From: CAYSNP01 sp050945855
GTDB lineage: Bacteria; Bacillota; Clostridia; Christensenellales; DTU072
DNA length: 64,000 nt
Assembly: GCA_050945855.1 (NCBI GenBank)
Contig: JBMNTS010000005.1
Coordinates: 1 to 64,000, forward strand
Reading direction: 5' to 3'
How positions within the stretch are numbered: the stretch's first letter is position 1; every line of letters begins with the position of its first letter. The notes beneath the pieces were generated by a model. It searched no databases. It was not told the DNA's origin and saw nothing but the letters and a program-made list of their open reading frames with translations. This document shows, in pieces, positions 43,919 to 52,866 of the stretch. Both the position numbers and the translations under genes were made by a program.

Positions 43919-44830
43919 ATGAACTGTTTGATTATCAACAACCCCTATAGCGGAAAATGCAAGTCCGAACAGGAACTGGCCTACATCAAGGAAAGGCTGC
44001 TGGAGAAATATAGCGCGGTAGACATCATCAGCACCGCCCGGCATAAGGAAGCCATAGAGATAAGCGCGGATAATGCCGAAAAATATCATACCTATGTAGT
44101 GGTGGGCGGGGACGGCACTTTCAGCGAGGTGATCCAAGGGATAGCGGGCAGGGAAATCCGGCCCGTTGTAGGTTATGTGCCCACGGGCACCACCAATGAT
44201 TTTGCCAAATGCTGCAATATCCCTGTGGATATAAAAGACGCGGTGGACGTGATACTGGCAGGGCGGGAAGCGGAGCGGAGCGCGCTGTTTGTAAACGGCG
44301 AAGTGGCGGTATACGTGGTTGCCGCGGGTATGCTTACCAGTTCCAGCTACACAGCCAAACAGTCCGTCAAAAGGAAAGTAGGACGCATCGCCTATTACTT
44401 TGAAGCTTTTTTCAGAGATAAATGCAGGTGGGGCACGTATCTGCGGATAATCACGGACAAGGTGCATGATGCGCGGTTCAATATCGTGGTTTGCATCCAC
44501 GGGCTGTATCTGGGCGGGCTGCACATTAATTCCGCTTACGAGCAAAACGCGGACAAGTTCGGTCTGGCAATGATTAAAAAGGGCAAAGGACCCATAGCCT
44601 TTATCCGGGCGCTGTGGCATACCGGCAAAGCGATAATCAAAAAAATGGATAAGGTAAAGCAAAACAAATATATAGTTGTCGAATGGGTGGATAAGGTAAA
44701 AATCGAGGACCTAAACAATTGCACGGTATGGAATAAAGACGGCGAAAAGGGCCCGGTGGGCAGCATAGAAATCGAAATCAAGCCCAATCAGTACAGGGCT
44801 ATCGTGGGCGAAAGCTCGCCAAAAAAATAA
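43919..44830 (+). CDS. Diacylglycerol kinase-like lipid kinase (YegS/DagK family)
   Basis: A 303-residue lipid kinase catalytic domain with VVVGGDGTFSEV (GGDGT at residues 63-67) and the PTGTTNDFAKC stretch typical of DagK/YegS/sphingosine-kinase folds. AAGGAAAGGACG precedes the ATG, 21 bases after the hemolysin III gene, so the two are likely cotranscribed. DagK recycles diacylglycerol to phosphatidate; whether this copy acts on DAG is inferred from family. Confidence 0.87.
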   Translation: MNCLIINNPYSGKCKSEQELAYIKERLLEKYSAVDIISTARHKEAIEISADNAEKYHTYVVVGGDGTFSEVIQGIAGREIRPVVGYVPTGTTNDFAKCCNIPVDIKDAVDVILAGREAERSALFVNGEVAVYVVAAGMLTSSSYTAKQSVKRKVGRIAYYFEAFFRDKCRWGTYLRIITDKVHDARFNIVVCIHGLYLGGLHINSAYEQNADKFGLAMIKKGKGPIAFIRALWHTGKAIIKKMDKVKQNKYIVVEWVDKVKIEDLNNCTVWNKDGEKGPVGSIEIEIKPNQYRAIVGESSPKK

Positions 44831-44888
44831 GACCAGGGATACCAAAACATTTTAATCGGTCACCCAAAAAGGAGAAAACAAAACAATA

Positions 44889-46319
44889 ATGCAAGATTAT
44901 AATAAAAAGTATCTGACGCGTACCAACGTGTTTTCCTTTGCCGCAGGCGGCTTCGGACAAAATATGATAATAGGAATAGTCAATTCCTTTATCCTGTTTT
45001 TTTATACGGACATTCTTCTTATACCCACCGCCGCGGTAACCGTGCTGATGGCTTCCGCCAGGATTTTTGACGCGCTTAACGACCCGATTATGGGCATAAT
45101 CGTAGACAAGACGCGCTCACGCTGGGGCAAACTCAGGCCGTATATTTTCGCAACGGTACTGCCTTTGGCGATAATCACCACCTTGCTGTTTTACGCCCCC
45201 GATTTGTCCGAAAAAGGCAAAATCGTTTACGCTTACATAACTTACTTTAGTTTCGGCATTATTTATACTATTTGCGACGTGCCTTTCTGGGGGCTTGCCT
45301 CCGCGATGACGCCCAATCCGGAAGAGCGTATACGCTTTATTTCTTTTTCCAGACTCTTTCACTCGGTGGGCGGCGCGCTGCCTATTCTGCTGGTGCCGAT
45401 GTTTGTAAGTCTTGCGGGCGGCAGCAACCGGAAGGGATATTTTTCCGCGGGCTTGTTTGTGGGTATAGTGGGAGCGGCGCTGTTCTCTCTTGCTTTTTTC
45501 GGCACCAATGAAAGATGTGTTCAATCGGAAAAAGCGCCCACGCTTAAGGATAACATAAAATTCTTTTTAATCAACCGCCCCCTTCAGCTGGTTGTGGGAG
45601 CCAACATTCTGGGCGCGGGCAGGGCTATCGCAATGGTGGCGAGTATGTATATCGCCGTATACCTTTTAGGCAACCCCTCCCTTAATATCATTGTTTTGGG
45701 CTCCTTTGGCGTTACGGGCTATTTAGGCATGCTGATTACTCCTCTGCTTGCCAAAAAAATCAACTACCGTCAAATGTATATTATGTGTACCATAATCGGC
45801 GTAACGGCAAATGCGCTGATGTTTGTTTGGGGGCAAAGCATGGCGGCTATTCTGGTTTGTATGGTAATAGCGGGCTTCCCTTACGGCGTGGCATCCAATA
45901 TCAATTACGCCATGATTGCGGACAGCGTGGATTACGTGGAATGGAAAACGGGCAAACGCACGGAGGGCGTGTCAGCATCCTTCCAGACGCTTATGAACAA
46001 GCTTATGTCCGCCCTGCAGGTGGCGGGCACCGCTTACGCGCTCAAAACAGTCGGTTTTAAGCAGCCGGTTATGATTGACGGCGAACCGGTGACGCAGGTG
46101 CAGACGCAAGGCACGCTTAACGGCATTTTCTTTGTAATTTCCATTATCCCCATGGTCAGTTGGATAATCGGACTGGCGCCTATGCTCTTCTACACCTTTA
46201 TAGGCGAAAAGCGGCAGATTGCCCACAGGGCGATAATTGATATGCGCAACCAAATCGGCGCGAAAGCCGAAGGGCAAGGCGTAGGGTGTGAAGATATAGA
46301 GTTTTTTGAGGAATACTAA
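44889..46319 (+). CDS. GPH-family sugar:cation symporter
   Basis: A 476-residue twelve-helix transporter, paralogous to the inositol-operon transporter. It shares GQNM...GI in helix 1, RIFDALNDPIMG after helix 2, TRSRWGKLRPYIF in the first loop, and DSVDYVEWKTGKRTEG in the second half. An AAAAAGGAG site precedes the ATG. No sugar-metabolic gene is adjacent, so its substrate is unknown. A hairpin array follows. Confidence 0.85.
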   Translation: MQDYNKKYLTRTNVFSFAAGGFGQNMIIGIVNSFILFFYTDILLIPTAAVTVLMASARIFDALNDPIMGIIVDKTRSRWGKLRPYIFATVLPLAIITTLLFYAPDLSEKGKIVYAYITYFSFGIIYTICDVPFWGLASAMTPNPEERIRFISFSRLFHSVGGALPILLVPMFVSLAGGSNRKGYFSAGLFVGIVGAALFSLAFFGTNERCVQSEKAPTLKDNIKFFLINRPLQLVVGANILGAGRAIAMVASMYIAVYLLGNPSLNIIVLGSFGVTGYLGMLITPLLAKKINYRQMYIMCTIIGVTANALMFVWGQSMAAILVCMVIAGFPYGVASNINYAMIADSVDYVEWKTGKRTEGVSASFQTLMNKLMSALQVAGTAYALKTVGFKQPVMIDGEPVTQVQTQGTLNGIFFVISIIPMVSWIIGLAPMLFYTFIGEKRQIAHRAIIDMRNQIGAKAEGQGVGCEDIEFFEEY

Positions 46320-46320
46320 T

Positions 46321-46404
46321 TGCGTCCGCAAGGCGCGCCCTGCGAACGCAAATGATACGTTCCCTTCGGGAACATGATACACGCCCTTACGGGCGCATGA
46401 TACA
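46321..46404 (+). repeat. Hairpin array with ATGATAC linkers
   Basis: A 30-base inverted repeat (13 of 15 pairs, no loop; 46321-46350) is followed by hairpins GTTCCC/GGGAAC and CGCCC/GGGCG. Each unit is separated by AATGATAC or CATGATAC. It lies between convergent genes. The linker is a shorter version of that in the array at 36842. Confidence 0.65.
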
Positions 46405-46457
46405 AGCTACCCTCTTATTTGTGCTTGCTTTCCGGACGGCTTTTTGCAGAGAATGGG

Positions 46458-47771
46458 TTAAAACGCGTTGTGACACGCCTCGACAAAGCCTTCGGACACG
46501 CTTGGGTGAGGCCAGCAAAAAGAGATTAAGTCGGCATGCTTTACTCCCATAGCGATAAGCGACCCTATCCCCCCTATTATCTCACCCGCGTTGTGCGCCA
46601 CGATTTCCGCGCCCAACAGCTTTTTGGAGTCTTTGTCGAAAATTGCGGAATAATACCCCGTGCTTTTTGCTTCAATCAGCGATTTGCCGTTGGCGGCGGC
46701 GCTTGCCCTGCCTATAACGGTCTGATACCCTTGCGCTTCCGCTTCCCTCTCATTTAAGCCCACAGAGGCTATTTCCGTATCGAGGTATACTACCTGCGGA
46801 ACGGGCGGGGCAATAAACATATCCCTTTTCCCGCATATCATATCCACTGCCGCGGCCGCCTGATAAGAGGCGTAATGGGCAAGCTGTATATTTCCGTATA
46901 CCGCGTCTCCCGCGGCGTAAATTCCCTGCGCTGTGGTTTTTAAGTTTTCCGCGATTATGCCGCCCCTCTCCGTGCGCACTCCCGCTTTCTCCTGCCCTTT
47001 CGGGATAACGGGCACTCTTCCGCAAGCCGCGATAACCGCATCGAATTCCGCAAAAGTTTCGCCCAGATAACAGCGGATTTTGTTATCCGCCCTTTCAATT
47101 CTGTCAATTTTGGCGTTTGTGAATATTTTTATATTTTCTCTGCGCATAAGCAAGCCGGCGTATTTTGCCACTTCCTCGCTGAAAGTAGTCAAAAGCCGTG
47201 GCAGCGCCTCGTAAAGGGTGACCTTCGCGCCTAAATTCGCGAACAAGCCCGCAAACTCCGTCCCGATTACCCCGCCGCCTACTATCGCCACGCTTTGGGG
47301 CAGGGCGAACCCTCCCGCCAGCACCTCTCTTGAGGTGAGCGCCAGTTCTATCCCGGGTATGGGAGGCAGGGCCGCTTTTGCGCCCGTGGCTATAAGAAAG
47401 TTTCTGGCCTCGTAAATTCCCTCTCCTACTTGTACGCAGGTAGGGGATAAAAACTCCGCCTCTCCCTTAACGCACTCTATGCCGCTGTTTTTAATAAGCG
47501 CTTCCAGACCGCCTTTGAGCCTTGCTACCACCGCGCTTTTGCTTTTGAAAATATCCTCCGGCGCAAGAGTATAGCCGGGCGCACTCCTCAGCCGCTTGAC
47601 CTTTTTGGCTTCCGCAAGCAACGCTTTTGTGGGTATGCACCCTTCGTTAAGGCAGGCTCCGCCCATCTCCCCCTTTTCTGTTAAGGCAACGGAAAGCCCA
47701 AGCTTCCTTGCCTTCAGGGCGGCGGTATAGCCCGCCGGTCCTCCGCCTATCACAATCAAATCATATATCAT
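46458..47771 (-). CDS. lpdA: Dihydrolipoyl dehydrogenase (E3)
   Basis: A 437-residue FAD disulfide oxidoreductase. The redox-active pair is GGACLNEGC (Cys40, Cys45), the FAD motif is VIGGGPAGYTAA, the NAD fold is VAIVGGGVIGTEFAGLF, and the C-terminal catalytic segment is WPHPSVSE. It is slightly shorter than usual (about 460). It overlaps the lipoate ligase gene by four bases, so the pair handles lipoyl cofactor. No E1/E2 or glycine-cleavage genes are nearby. Confidence 0.92.
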   Translation of the reverse strand: MIYDLIVIGGGPAGYTAALKARKLGLSVALTEKGEMGGACLNEGCIPTKALLAEAKKVKRLRSAPGYTLAPEDIFKSKSAVVARLKGGLEALIKNSGIECVKGEAEFLSPTCVQVGEGIYEARNFLIATGAKAALPPIPGIELALTSREVLAGGFALPQSVAIVGGGVIGTEFAGLFANLGAKVTLYEALPRLLTTFSEEVAKYAGLLMRRENIKIFTNAKIDRIERADNKIRCYLGETFAEFDAVIAACGRVPVIPKGQEKAGVRTERGGIIAENLKTTAQGIYAAGDAVYGNIQLAHYASYQAAAAVDMICGKRDMFIAPPVPQVVYLDTEIASVGLNEREAEAQGYQTVIGRASAAANGKSLIEAKSTGYYSAIFDKDSKKLLGAEIVAHNAGEIIGGIGSLIAMGVKHADLISFCWPHPSVSEGFVEACHNAF

Positions 47772-48715
47772 TTTTGCGCCTCTCTTATCAGCTCCTCGAT
47801 TTTATCAAGTACTTCATTCTCTCTTTGCGGCAGACCTTTTCCGGACAGGGACAGCCCCCCGGCAAGCCTCTCTTTGGCAAGGGCTATTATATCCGCCTCA
47901 AGAAAATCCGAGTATATTTCAATCGCGTTGTTTTCGTCTATGGTTACCGCTATTTCACCTTCCGGGAACCTAAACGCGGCTTGTCTGTTAAAATTATATT
48001 TTTTCCCCATTATGTAATCGGCATCCTCTATTTTGCTTTTTATGGCGGTTAATCTGCCGAAATCCACTTCGGGCGCAAGAAATTCGGTTTGGTCGTGGCA
48101 GGCTAAAAACGCCTGTTTTATGCTTTCCTTTACCTGCCACGCGCTCAACCCCGGCATAAGCGCGCTAAGGTTTATCACCCTTGAGGACACGCTGTCCACT
48201 CCTTTGGAGGCAAGCTTAAGCGCGCTTGCGTTAAGGTAGCGGGCAAGCCTTGCCATATTCACTCCTATCATAATGGTGCCGTGGTGCACGCTTGCGCCAC
48301 CCGCCCTATAAAAGGCGTTGCCGCTGAACTTTTTGCCTTGCGTAAGGATGTCGTTTCTGCCGCTTTTTTCCGCGGATATGCCAAGCGCGCGCAAAGCGTT
48401 TATTATGATGCCGTAATTGCGCTCCGGGTCATAATCCCGCTTGTCGTAAATAAAGGAAAAGTTTAAATTCTTGTCGTCGTGGAATACCGCCCCGCCCCCC
48501 GAAGGGCGGCGGGCAAGCGCGATATTGTCCTTGCGCATGGCGGCAAGGTCGCATTCCTTATATGGGTTTTGGTGTCTGCCTATTACTACGGTATCCGAAT
48601 TTTGCCACAAAAACAAAATAGCGGAGCGCATGGGTATACTCTCCGCCATTGCCTGCTCCATTGCAAGATTGTAATAAACGTCGCGCGCCTTACTCTCCGC
48701 AATTAAGCAATTCAT
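47768..48715 (-). CDS. lplA: Lipoate-protein ligase A
   Basis: A 315-residue ligase that attaches lipoate to carrier domains. Conserved segments are RRPSGGGAVFHD (residues about 69-80), the Lys-containing TQGKKFSGNAFY, and GTIMIGVNM, plus the C-terminal accessory domain of about 80 residues. Cotranscribed with lpdA. Confidence 0.93.
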   Translation of the reverse strand: MNCLIAESKARDVYYNLAMEQAMAESIPMRSAILFLWQNSDTVVIGRHQNPYKECDLAAMRKDNIALARRPSGGGAVFHDDKNLNFSFIYDKRDYDPERNYGIIINALRALGISAEKSGRNDILTQGKKFSGNAFYRAGGASVHHGTIMIGVNMARLARYLNASALKLASKGVDSVSSRVINLSALMPGLSAWQVKESIKQAFLACHDQTEFLAPEVDFGRLTAIKSKIEDADYIMGKKYNFNRQAAFRFPEGEIAVTIDENNAIEIYSDFLEADIIALAKERLAGGLSLSGKGLPQRENEVLDKIEELIREAQK

Positions 48716-48716
48716 A

Positions 48717-49418
48717 CTATATTACAAAGAATACACTGGCAATACAAATCTGAGCGGCGTAATAAAGCAGGTGATTTACGATTATAAGCAGCTTGTCGTC
48801 CGGCTTGCCTCCGAAGTATTGGGTGGACAGCACAAGGTCGGACAGCAGGAACAGCACAAAACCTATGGCAAGTATCTTCAGCTCGGGCATATTGAAGGCA
48901 AGATAAGTGCTGAACAACGCCATAAACACCAGCAGCAGCGTATACACCAGGGCGTGAACAAAGAATTTTCCGAATTTTACGTTTAAGAATTTGCTGGAAA
49001 ACAGGATACCCGCGCTGATGGGCAGGGTAACCGCCGCGCAGATAATAATAGGTTTGGTAAGCGCGAAGGAAGGGTCTAAAAATCCTGCCAGCAAGAATAC
49101 CCCGATAAAGTAAATGATATGGCTGATACCGAAGGAAATCATACCCGCGTTAAGGTAGATATCGCCGGATTCCTTATATATTACCTTGAGGTCAAGCACG
49201 ATATCCCCAATAAGCCCGAACAGCAGTCCAAGCATGATAAATATACCGAAGCTGTTATATGCGCCCATTTGGGCAAGTCCCGCGAAGCCTAAGCACATAA
49301 AGCCTATGCTTGCCACGGTTTTTGCGAGCAGTCCGGGAATGCCTCCCTTGATGACGCGTATAAACAAAAACATTATCACTGCCGCGCAAGCGGCTGTCAG
49401 CATTAAAGTATAATCCAT
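48717..49418 (-). CDS. YhhN-family (lysoplasmalogenase-like) membrane protein
   Basis: A 233-residue protein with about eight membrane helices. The segment GLLFGLIGDIVLDLK and a following helical stretch with GISHIIYF match the YhhN/TMEM86 family, some members of which hydrolyse the vinyl-ether bond of lysoplasmalogens. AAGGAG precedes the ATG. It sits one base from lplA in a five-gene minus-strand operon. Plasmalogens occur in Clostridia, so the lipid role is plausible but inferred. Confidence 0.8.
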   Translation of the reverse strand: MDYTLMLTAACAAVIMFLFIRVIKGGIPGLLAKTVASIGFMCLGFAGLAQMGAYNSFGIFIMLGLLFGLIGDIVLDLKVIYKESGDIYLNAGMISFGISHIIYFIGVFLLAGFLDPSFALTKPIIICAAVTLPISAGILFSSKFLNVKFGKFFVHALVYTLLLVFMALFSTYLAFNMPELKILAIGFVLFLLSDLVLSTQYFGGKPDDKLLIIVNHLLYYAAQICIASVFFVI

Positions 49419-49431
49419 AACTATCTCCTTT

Positions 49432-50373
49432 TTAAATTTGCATTTTTTGTTCCGCTTTTTTGATAAATTCTTGTATGCCCGCGGTAAACTTTTCCGGATA
49501 AAGGGTGTAGCTTATCGCGTGCGGGCTGTGTTCAAACTCGATGTAGTCCGCGTCCGGATTGACGGCAAGCAGGTCGTAGGCATTGTTGACGCCAATCAAA
49601 TTGTCCGCTTTGGAGTGCATGATAAGGGTGGGAATTTTTATCTGCTTCATAGGCTCTCTTGCGTCAATTTCCCCGATTTTCACTCCGTAAAGCAGACGGG
49701 ATATTATCTTGTACGGCGTCATGGCGGAAAGGATAAGGGGCAAAAACTTTCGTTGTTTGGGACTGATTTTTTTGTCCAGCACTTCCTTGAAGATGCCCGA
49801 TATGGAAGTATACGCGCAATAGGAAATCAAAAACTTTATCCTTTTGTCCAGACTTGCCGTGTATATCGCTATCGTGCCGCCCATAGACTCCCCGTATATG
49901 CCGAAAACCGCGTTTTTATCCTGACTTTGCAGGTAATCTATCCACGCTATGGTATCATGCTTTTCGTAGTAGCTGAAGGATATGCACCTGCCTCCGCTTT
50001 CGGTGGAGTAGCGGTGGTTTACCACCAGCACGTTATAGCCTGCCTGCCTGAAAATATCCACGTACTTGAATTGCCCTATGCCTTTGGAAGTCCAGCCGTG
50101 GCAGTCTATGACCCATTTGCTGCTTTCCTGCTGCGTGCGGAAGATAAATCCGTAAAGGTCGTACCCGAAAGGGCTTTTGATTTTTACCTTTTGGTAAGGC
50201 ATATCCAGATAAGCCCACTTGTAGCCTTTGCGCGCTATCTGGTCCAGCATAAAATCCCAGTTGCTTTCCTTCTTTGGGATTAAGGTCAGCCTTAAAAACT
50301 TATAGCAGAGCACGCCGTAAAGCGCGGCAACGCAAACGCCGATTATCCCTAAGGCTATGTAAAGATAAATCAT
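49432..50373 (-). CDS. Alpha/beta hydrolase with N-terminal membrane anchor
   Basis: A 313-residue hydrolase with one N-terminal membrane helix (about residues 3-25). The nucleophile motif is GESMGG, a late Asp occurs in HSKADNL, and the final His is in EHSPHAIS. The layout resembles the FrsA/YqkD-type serine aminopeptidase group. AAGGAG precedes the ATG. Substrate unknown. Confidence 0.83.
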   Translation of the reverse strand: MIYLYIALGIIGVCVAALYGVLCYKFLRLTLIPKKESNWDFMLDQIARKGYKWAYLDMPYQKVKIKSPFGYDLYGFIFRTQQESSKWVIDCHGWTSKGIGQFKYVDIFRQAGYNVLVVNHRYSTESGGRCISFSYYEKHDTIAWIDYLQSQDKNAVFGIYGESMGGTIAIYTASLDKRIKFLISYCAYTSISGIFKEVLDKKISPKQRKFLPLILSAMTPYKIISRLLYGVKIGEIDAREPMKQIKIPTLIMHSKADNLIGVNNAYDLLAVNPDADYIEFEHSPHAISYTLYPEKFTAGIQEFIKKAEQKMQI

Positions 50374-50388
50374 CGCATCTCCTTATTT

Positions 50389-50925
50389 TTAATATTTATT
50401 GTAACTCACCAGTTCTTCGGTTGACTTTTTTTTGCGCGCCTTATACTCCGCGCCGCCTTCGCCTACCGCGATAAGCAGGCGTATTTCCTTATTCTTTGGC
50501 AAATCCAGCAGCTTTGCCAGCTTATTTCTGCCAAACCAGCCTATAATGCAGGTATCCAGCCCCGCGTCCGTCGCCGCAAGGCAGAAAGTCTGGACGGCGA
50601 TACCTATATCGTAAGCGTCGTAATGGAAATGCGCCTGTGTGGCAAGCGCCTTTTTAAGTCCCGCTTTTTCCCCCGCTATGGCGATAAAGCAGGGCACGTT
50701 GCGGGTATAGCGGTTGATGGGTACGCCGGGGGTCTGAGTCGCTTCCGCTATTTGCTTGACCAGGTTTTCCTCGTCGCACACAATAAATTTATAAGGTTGC
50801 CCGTTGCGCGCGGAAGGGCTGTGGCGCACAAGTTCAAGGCAGTAGGCAAGTTTTTCCCTGTCCACCTTTTCGTCCTTATACGCTCTCGCGCTGAATCTTT
50901 TCCTTACCGCGTCTTCCAAATTCAT
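50389..50925 (-). CDS. Nitroreductase family protein
   Basis: A 178-residue FMN oxidoreductase. The N-terminal RKRFSARAYKDEKV segment, HSPSARNGQPYKFIV (FMN binding) and the C-terminal GWFGRNKLAKLLDLP are typical of nitroreductases. It is first of the operon that continues through the hydrolase, YhhN, lplA and lpdA. Physiological substrate is unknown. Confidence 0.9.
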   Translation of the reverse strand: MNLEDAVRKRFSARAYKDEKVDREKLAYCLELVRHSPSARNGQPYKFIVCDEENLVKQIAEATQTPGVPINRYTRNVPCFIAIAGEKAGLKKALATQAHFHYDAYDIGIAVQTFCLAATDAGLDTCIIGWFGRNKLAKLLDLPKNKEIRLLIAVGEGGAEYKARKKKSTEELVSYNKY

Positions 50926-50947
50926 TTTTTTGGGCCTCTTACACTAA

Positions 50948-50975
50948 ATTATACAATATTTTCCTGTTTTGTCAA
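50948..50975 (-). promoter_or_regulatory. Promoter of the nitroreductase-lpdA operon
   Basis: On the minus strand perfect TTGACA (50970-50975) and perfect TATAAT (50948-50953) are 16 bases apart. Confidence 0.7.
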
Positions 50976-51063
50976 TGCGCGAGGCATAAAATAAGGGGGC
51001 ACGGCGTCATAATAATAAGGGCGGGGATTCCCTGCTTTTGGGCAAAATTAAAGGTGTTCGGTC

Positions 51064-51092
51064 TTTTCAAACCTTGCAGATTATGGTATAAT
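51064..51092 (+). promoter_or_regulatory. Extended -10 promoter of the KDPG aldolase gene
   Basis: TTTTCA (51064-51069) and TATAAT (51087-51092) are 17 bases apart, and TGG precedes the -10 box (TGnTATAAT), which compensates for the weaker -35. Confidence 0.6.
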
Positions 51093-51120
51093 GTATATGA
51101 CAACTTTATAGAGGAAGAAA

Positions 51121-52074
51121 ATGGACATTTACAAACAAATCGAGCTTGCGGGCATCATCCCTTTGATTAAACTGGAAAGACTGGAAAAAGCGCTGCCGCT
51201 TATGGGCGCTTTGACGGCGGGAAGCATCAATTTATGCGAAATCGCTTTCCGAACGCAGATAGCCAAGGAAGCGATAGCGCTGATTGCGCAAAAAAGCGCG
51301 AATATGGTAGTAGGCGCAAGCACCGTGCTGTCCACAATGCAGGTGGATGACGCCATAGAGGCGGGAGCGCGGTTTATAGTCACCGCCGGATTTAACGAAA
51401 AGGTGGTGGATTACTGCCTGAAAAGAAAGGTGCCGGTTATCCCCGGCGTATCCTCCCCTTCGGATATAGAAAAAGCGTACGAAAGAGAAATTTATGTGGT
51501 CAAATTTTTCCCCGCTGTGCCTTTGGGCGGCGTGGAAATGCTAAAGGCGCTGGCGCAGCCTTATCCCTTTATGCGTTTTTTGCCCACAGGCGGCATCAAT
51601 CAGGACAATCTCAACGAATTTTTGGCTTTCAACAGGGTTATTGCCTGCGGCGGCAGCTATATGGTAAACGAGGAACTGATTAAAGAGGACAGATACGAGG
51701 AAATAACCAAAAACGCGCGCAACGCGGTCAATTCCATGCTCAACCTCAGACTGGACCATATCGTATTATCCGCAAAATCGCAGGAAAGGCAAGACCTTGC
51801 CACCGAAATCGCCACCCTTTTGGGCGCGCCCTTTGTGTATGAGGAAGGGGAAAAAATAGGGGATATGATAGCGGTATCCTCACGGATTGCCTACGGAAAG
51901 CACGGGGCTATTTTCTTTTCCACCCCTCATCTGGAGCGCGCGATATTTTATCTGGAAAAGCGGGGCTTTGAGTTTTGCCGCGCTACCACGATAAAGGATA
52001 ACGGCAAACTCAACGCCTTATATCTGAAAGCTAATTTTGCCGGCTTTGCAATCGGCTTGGTGAAAGCGCCGTAA
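51121..52074 (+). CDS. KDPG/KHG aldolase with C-terminal VOC-like extension
   Basis: A 317-residue protein. Residues 1-205 are a class I Eda-type aldolase that cleaves 2-keto-3-deoxy acids or their phosphates: Glu40 in LCEIAFRT and Schiff-base Lys128 in VVKFFPA, spaced exactly as in E. coli Eda (45 and 133). Residues 209-317 form an extra domain starting LRLDHIVLS and ending in a stretch like AIFYLEKRGFEFCR...YLKANFAGFAIGLV, which resembles a glyoxalase/VOC half-domain. Single-domain Eda is about 210 residues. GAGGAAG precedes the ATG. Followed by a dispersed hairpin element. Confidence 0.85.
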   Translation: MDIYKQIELAGIIPLIKLERLEKALPLMGALTAGSINLCEIAFRTQIAKEAIALIAQKSANMVVGASTVLSTMQVDDAIEAGARFIVTAGFNEKVVDYCLKRKVPVIPGVSSPSDIEKAYEREIYVVKFFPAVPLGGVEMLKALAQPYPFMRFLPTGGINQDNLNEFLAFNRVIACGGSYMVNEELIKEDRYEEITKNARNAVNSMLNLRLDHIVLSAKSQERQDLATEIATLLGAPFVYEEGEKIGDMIAVSSRIAYGKHGAIFFSTPHLERAIFYLEKRGFEFCRATTIKDNGKLNALYLKANFAGFAIGLVKAP

Positions 52075-52078
52075 GACG

Positions 52079-52192
52079 CTCCAAGGGCGCCTTACGGCGC
52101 AATGCAATATCGGCTTATGCCCAAATGCAATACGCCTGCGGCGTGTTAAGGCGGATTGATAGTAAGTTTCTTGAGTTTTTTCTTTATTAATT
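52079..52192 (-). repeat. Dispersed intergenic hairpin element, copy B
   Basis: Inverted relative to the copy at 18541. Read on the minus strand, the leader starts AATTAATAAAGAAAAAACT and contains CCTTAACACG, then ACGCC/GGCGT, a degenerate copy of the second hairpin (two mismatched pairs), and GCGCC/GGCGC. The two internal hairpins of copy A are absent here. Confidence 0.7.
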
Positions 52193-52217
52193 GGGCGCCC
52201 GCAATCGGCGAAGCGGA

Positions 52218-52246
52218 TTGACAATAGCTGGGCGCGGTTATATAAT
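52218..52246 (+). promoter_or_regulatory. Consensus promoter of the phosphoribosyltransferase operon
   Basis: Perfect TTGACA (52218-52223) and perfect TATAAT (52241-52246) with a 17-base spacer, 54 bases upstream of the ATG. Confidence 0.8.
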
Positions 52247-52300
52247 GTGAAAAGTATTAATTTTAATTGCGGCAAGAGCAGCCGCGCTAAGGAGTAACGG

Positions 52301-52837
52301 ATGGCAGAGTTTTATACCGTCAACATTAAAGGCAGGGATGTGGATTTGCCCGTGATAAGAATATCCAACGACATCAAAATTGCGTTTTTCAACTTGCACG
52401 GCGCGCAGGATTTGACCGAGTTTTGCGCAAAAGAGATGGCAAAACTGGTGGAGGGCGCCGAAGTTGTGATAACCGCGGAAAGCAAAGGACTTCAGCTTGC
52501 CCATTGCGTGGCGCGCAACCTCGGACACGAGTATTACGCAGTAGCGAGAAAATCTCAAAAACTGTATATGCAGGACTTTATCAGTTGTACGGTAAAATCC
52601 ATAACCACCAAAGCGGTGCAGACCTTTTATCTTTCCCGCCACGACGCCGATTTAATGAAAGGCAAAAAAGTGGCAATAATTGACGACGTTATCTCCACGG
52701 GCGGCTCCCTGGACGGACTGGAGGTGCTTGTAAAGCAGTCCGGCGGCACCGTTTACAAAAAGGCGTTCGTGCTTGCGGAAGGCGACGCTTCCCTAAGAAG
52801 GGACGTGGAGTATCTTGCCCAAATACCTTTACTGTAA
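52301..52837 (+). CDS. Phosphoribosyltransferase (Apt-like)
   Basis: A 178-residue type I phosphoribosyltransferase. The PRPP-binding motif is VAIIDDVISTGGSL (residues about 123-136), and a flexible-loop SQKLYMQDF-type stretch precedes it. It is most like adenine or xanthine phosphoribosyltransferases, but the base cannot be read from sequence. AAGGAGTAACGG precedes the ATG. First gene of a four-gene operon. Confidence 0.85.
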   Translation: MAEFYTVNIKGRDVDLPVIRISNDIKIAFFNLHGAQDLTEFCAKEMAKLVEGAEVVITAESKGLQLAHCVARNLGHEYYAVARKSQKLYMQDFISCTVKSITTKAVQTFYLSRHDADLMKGKKVAIIDDVISTGGSLDGLEVLVKQSGGTVYKKAFVLAEGDASLRRDVEYLAQIPLL

Positions 52838-52866
52838 AGTTTTACCGATTTACATAGGAAGAATTA

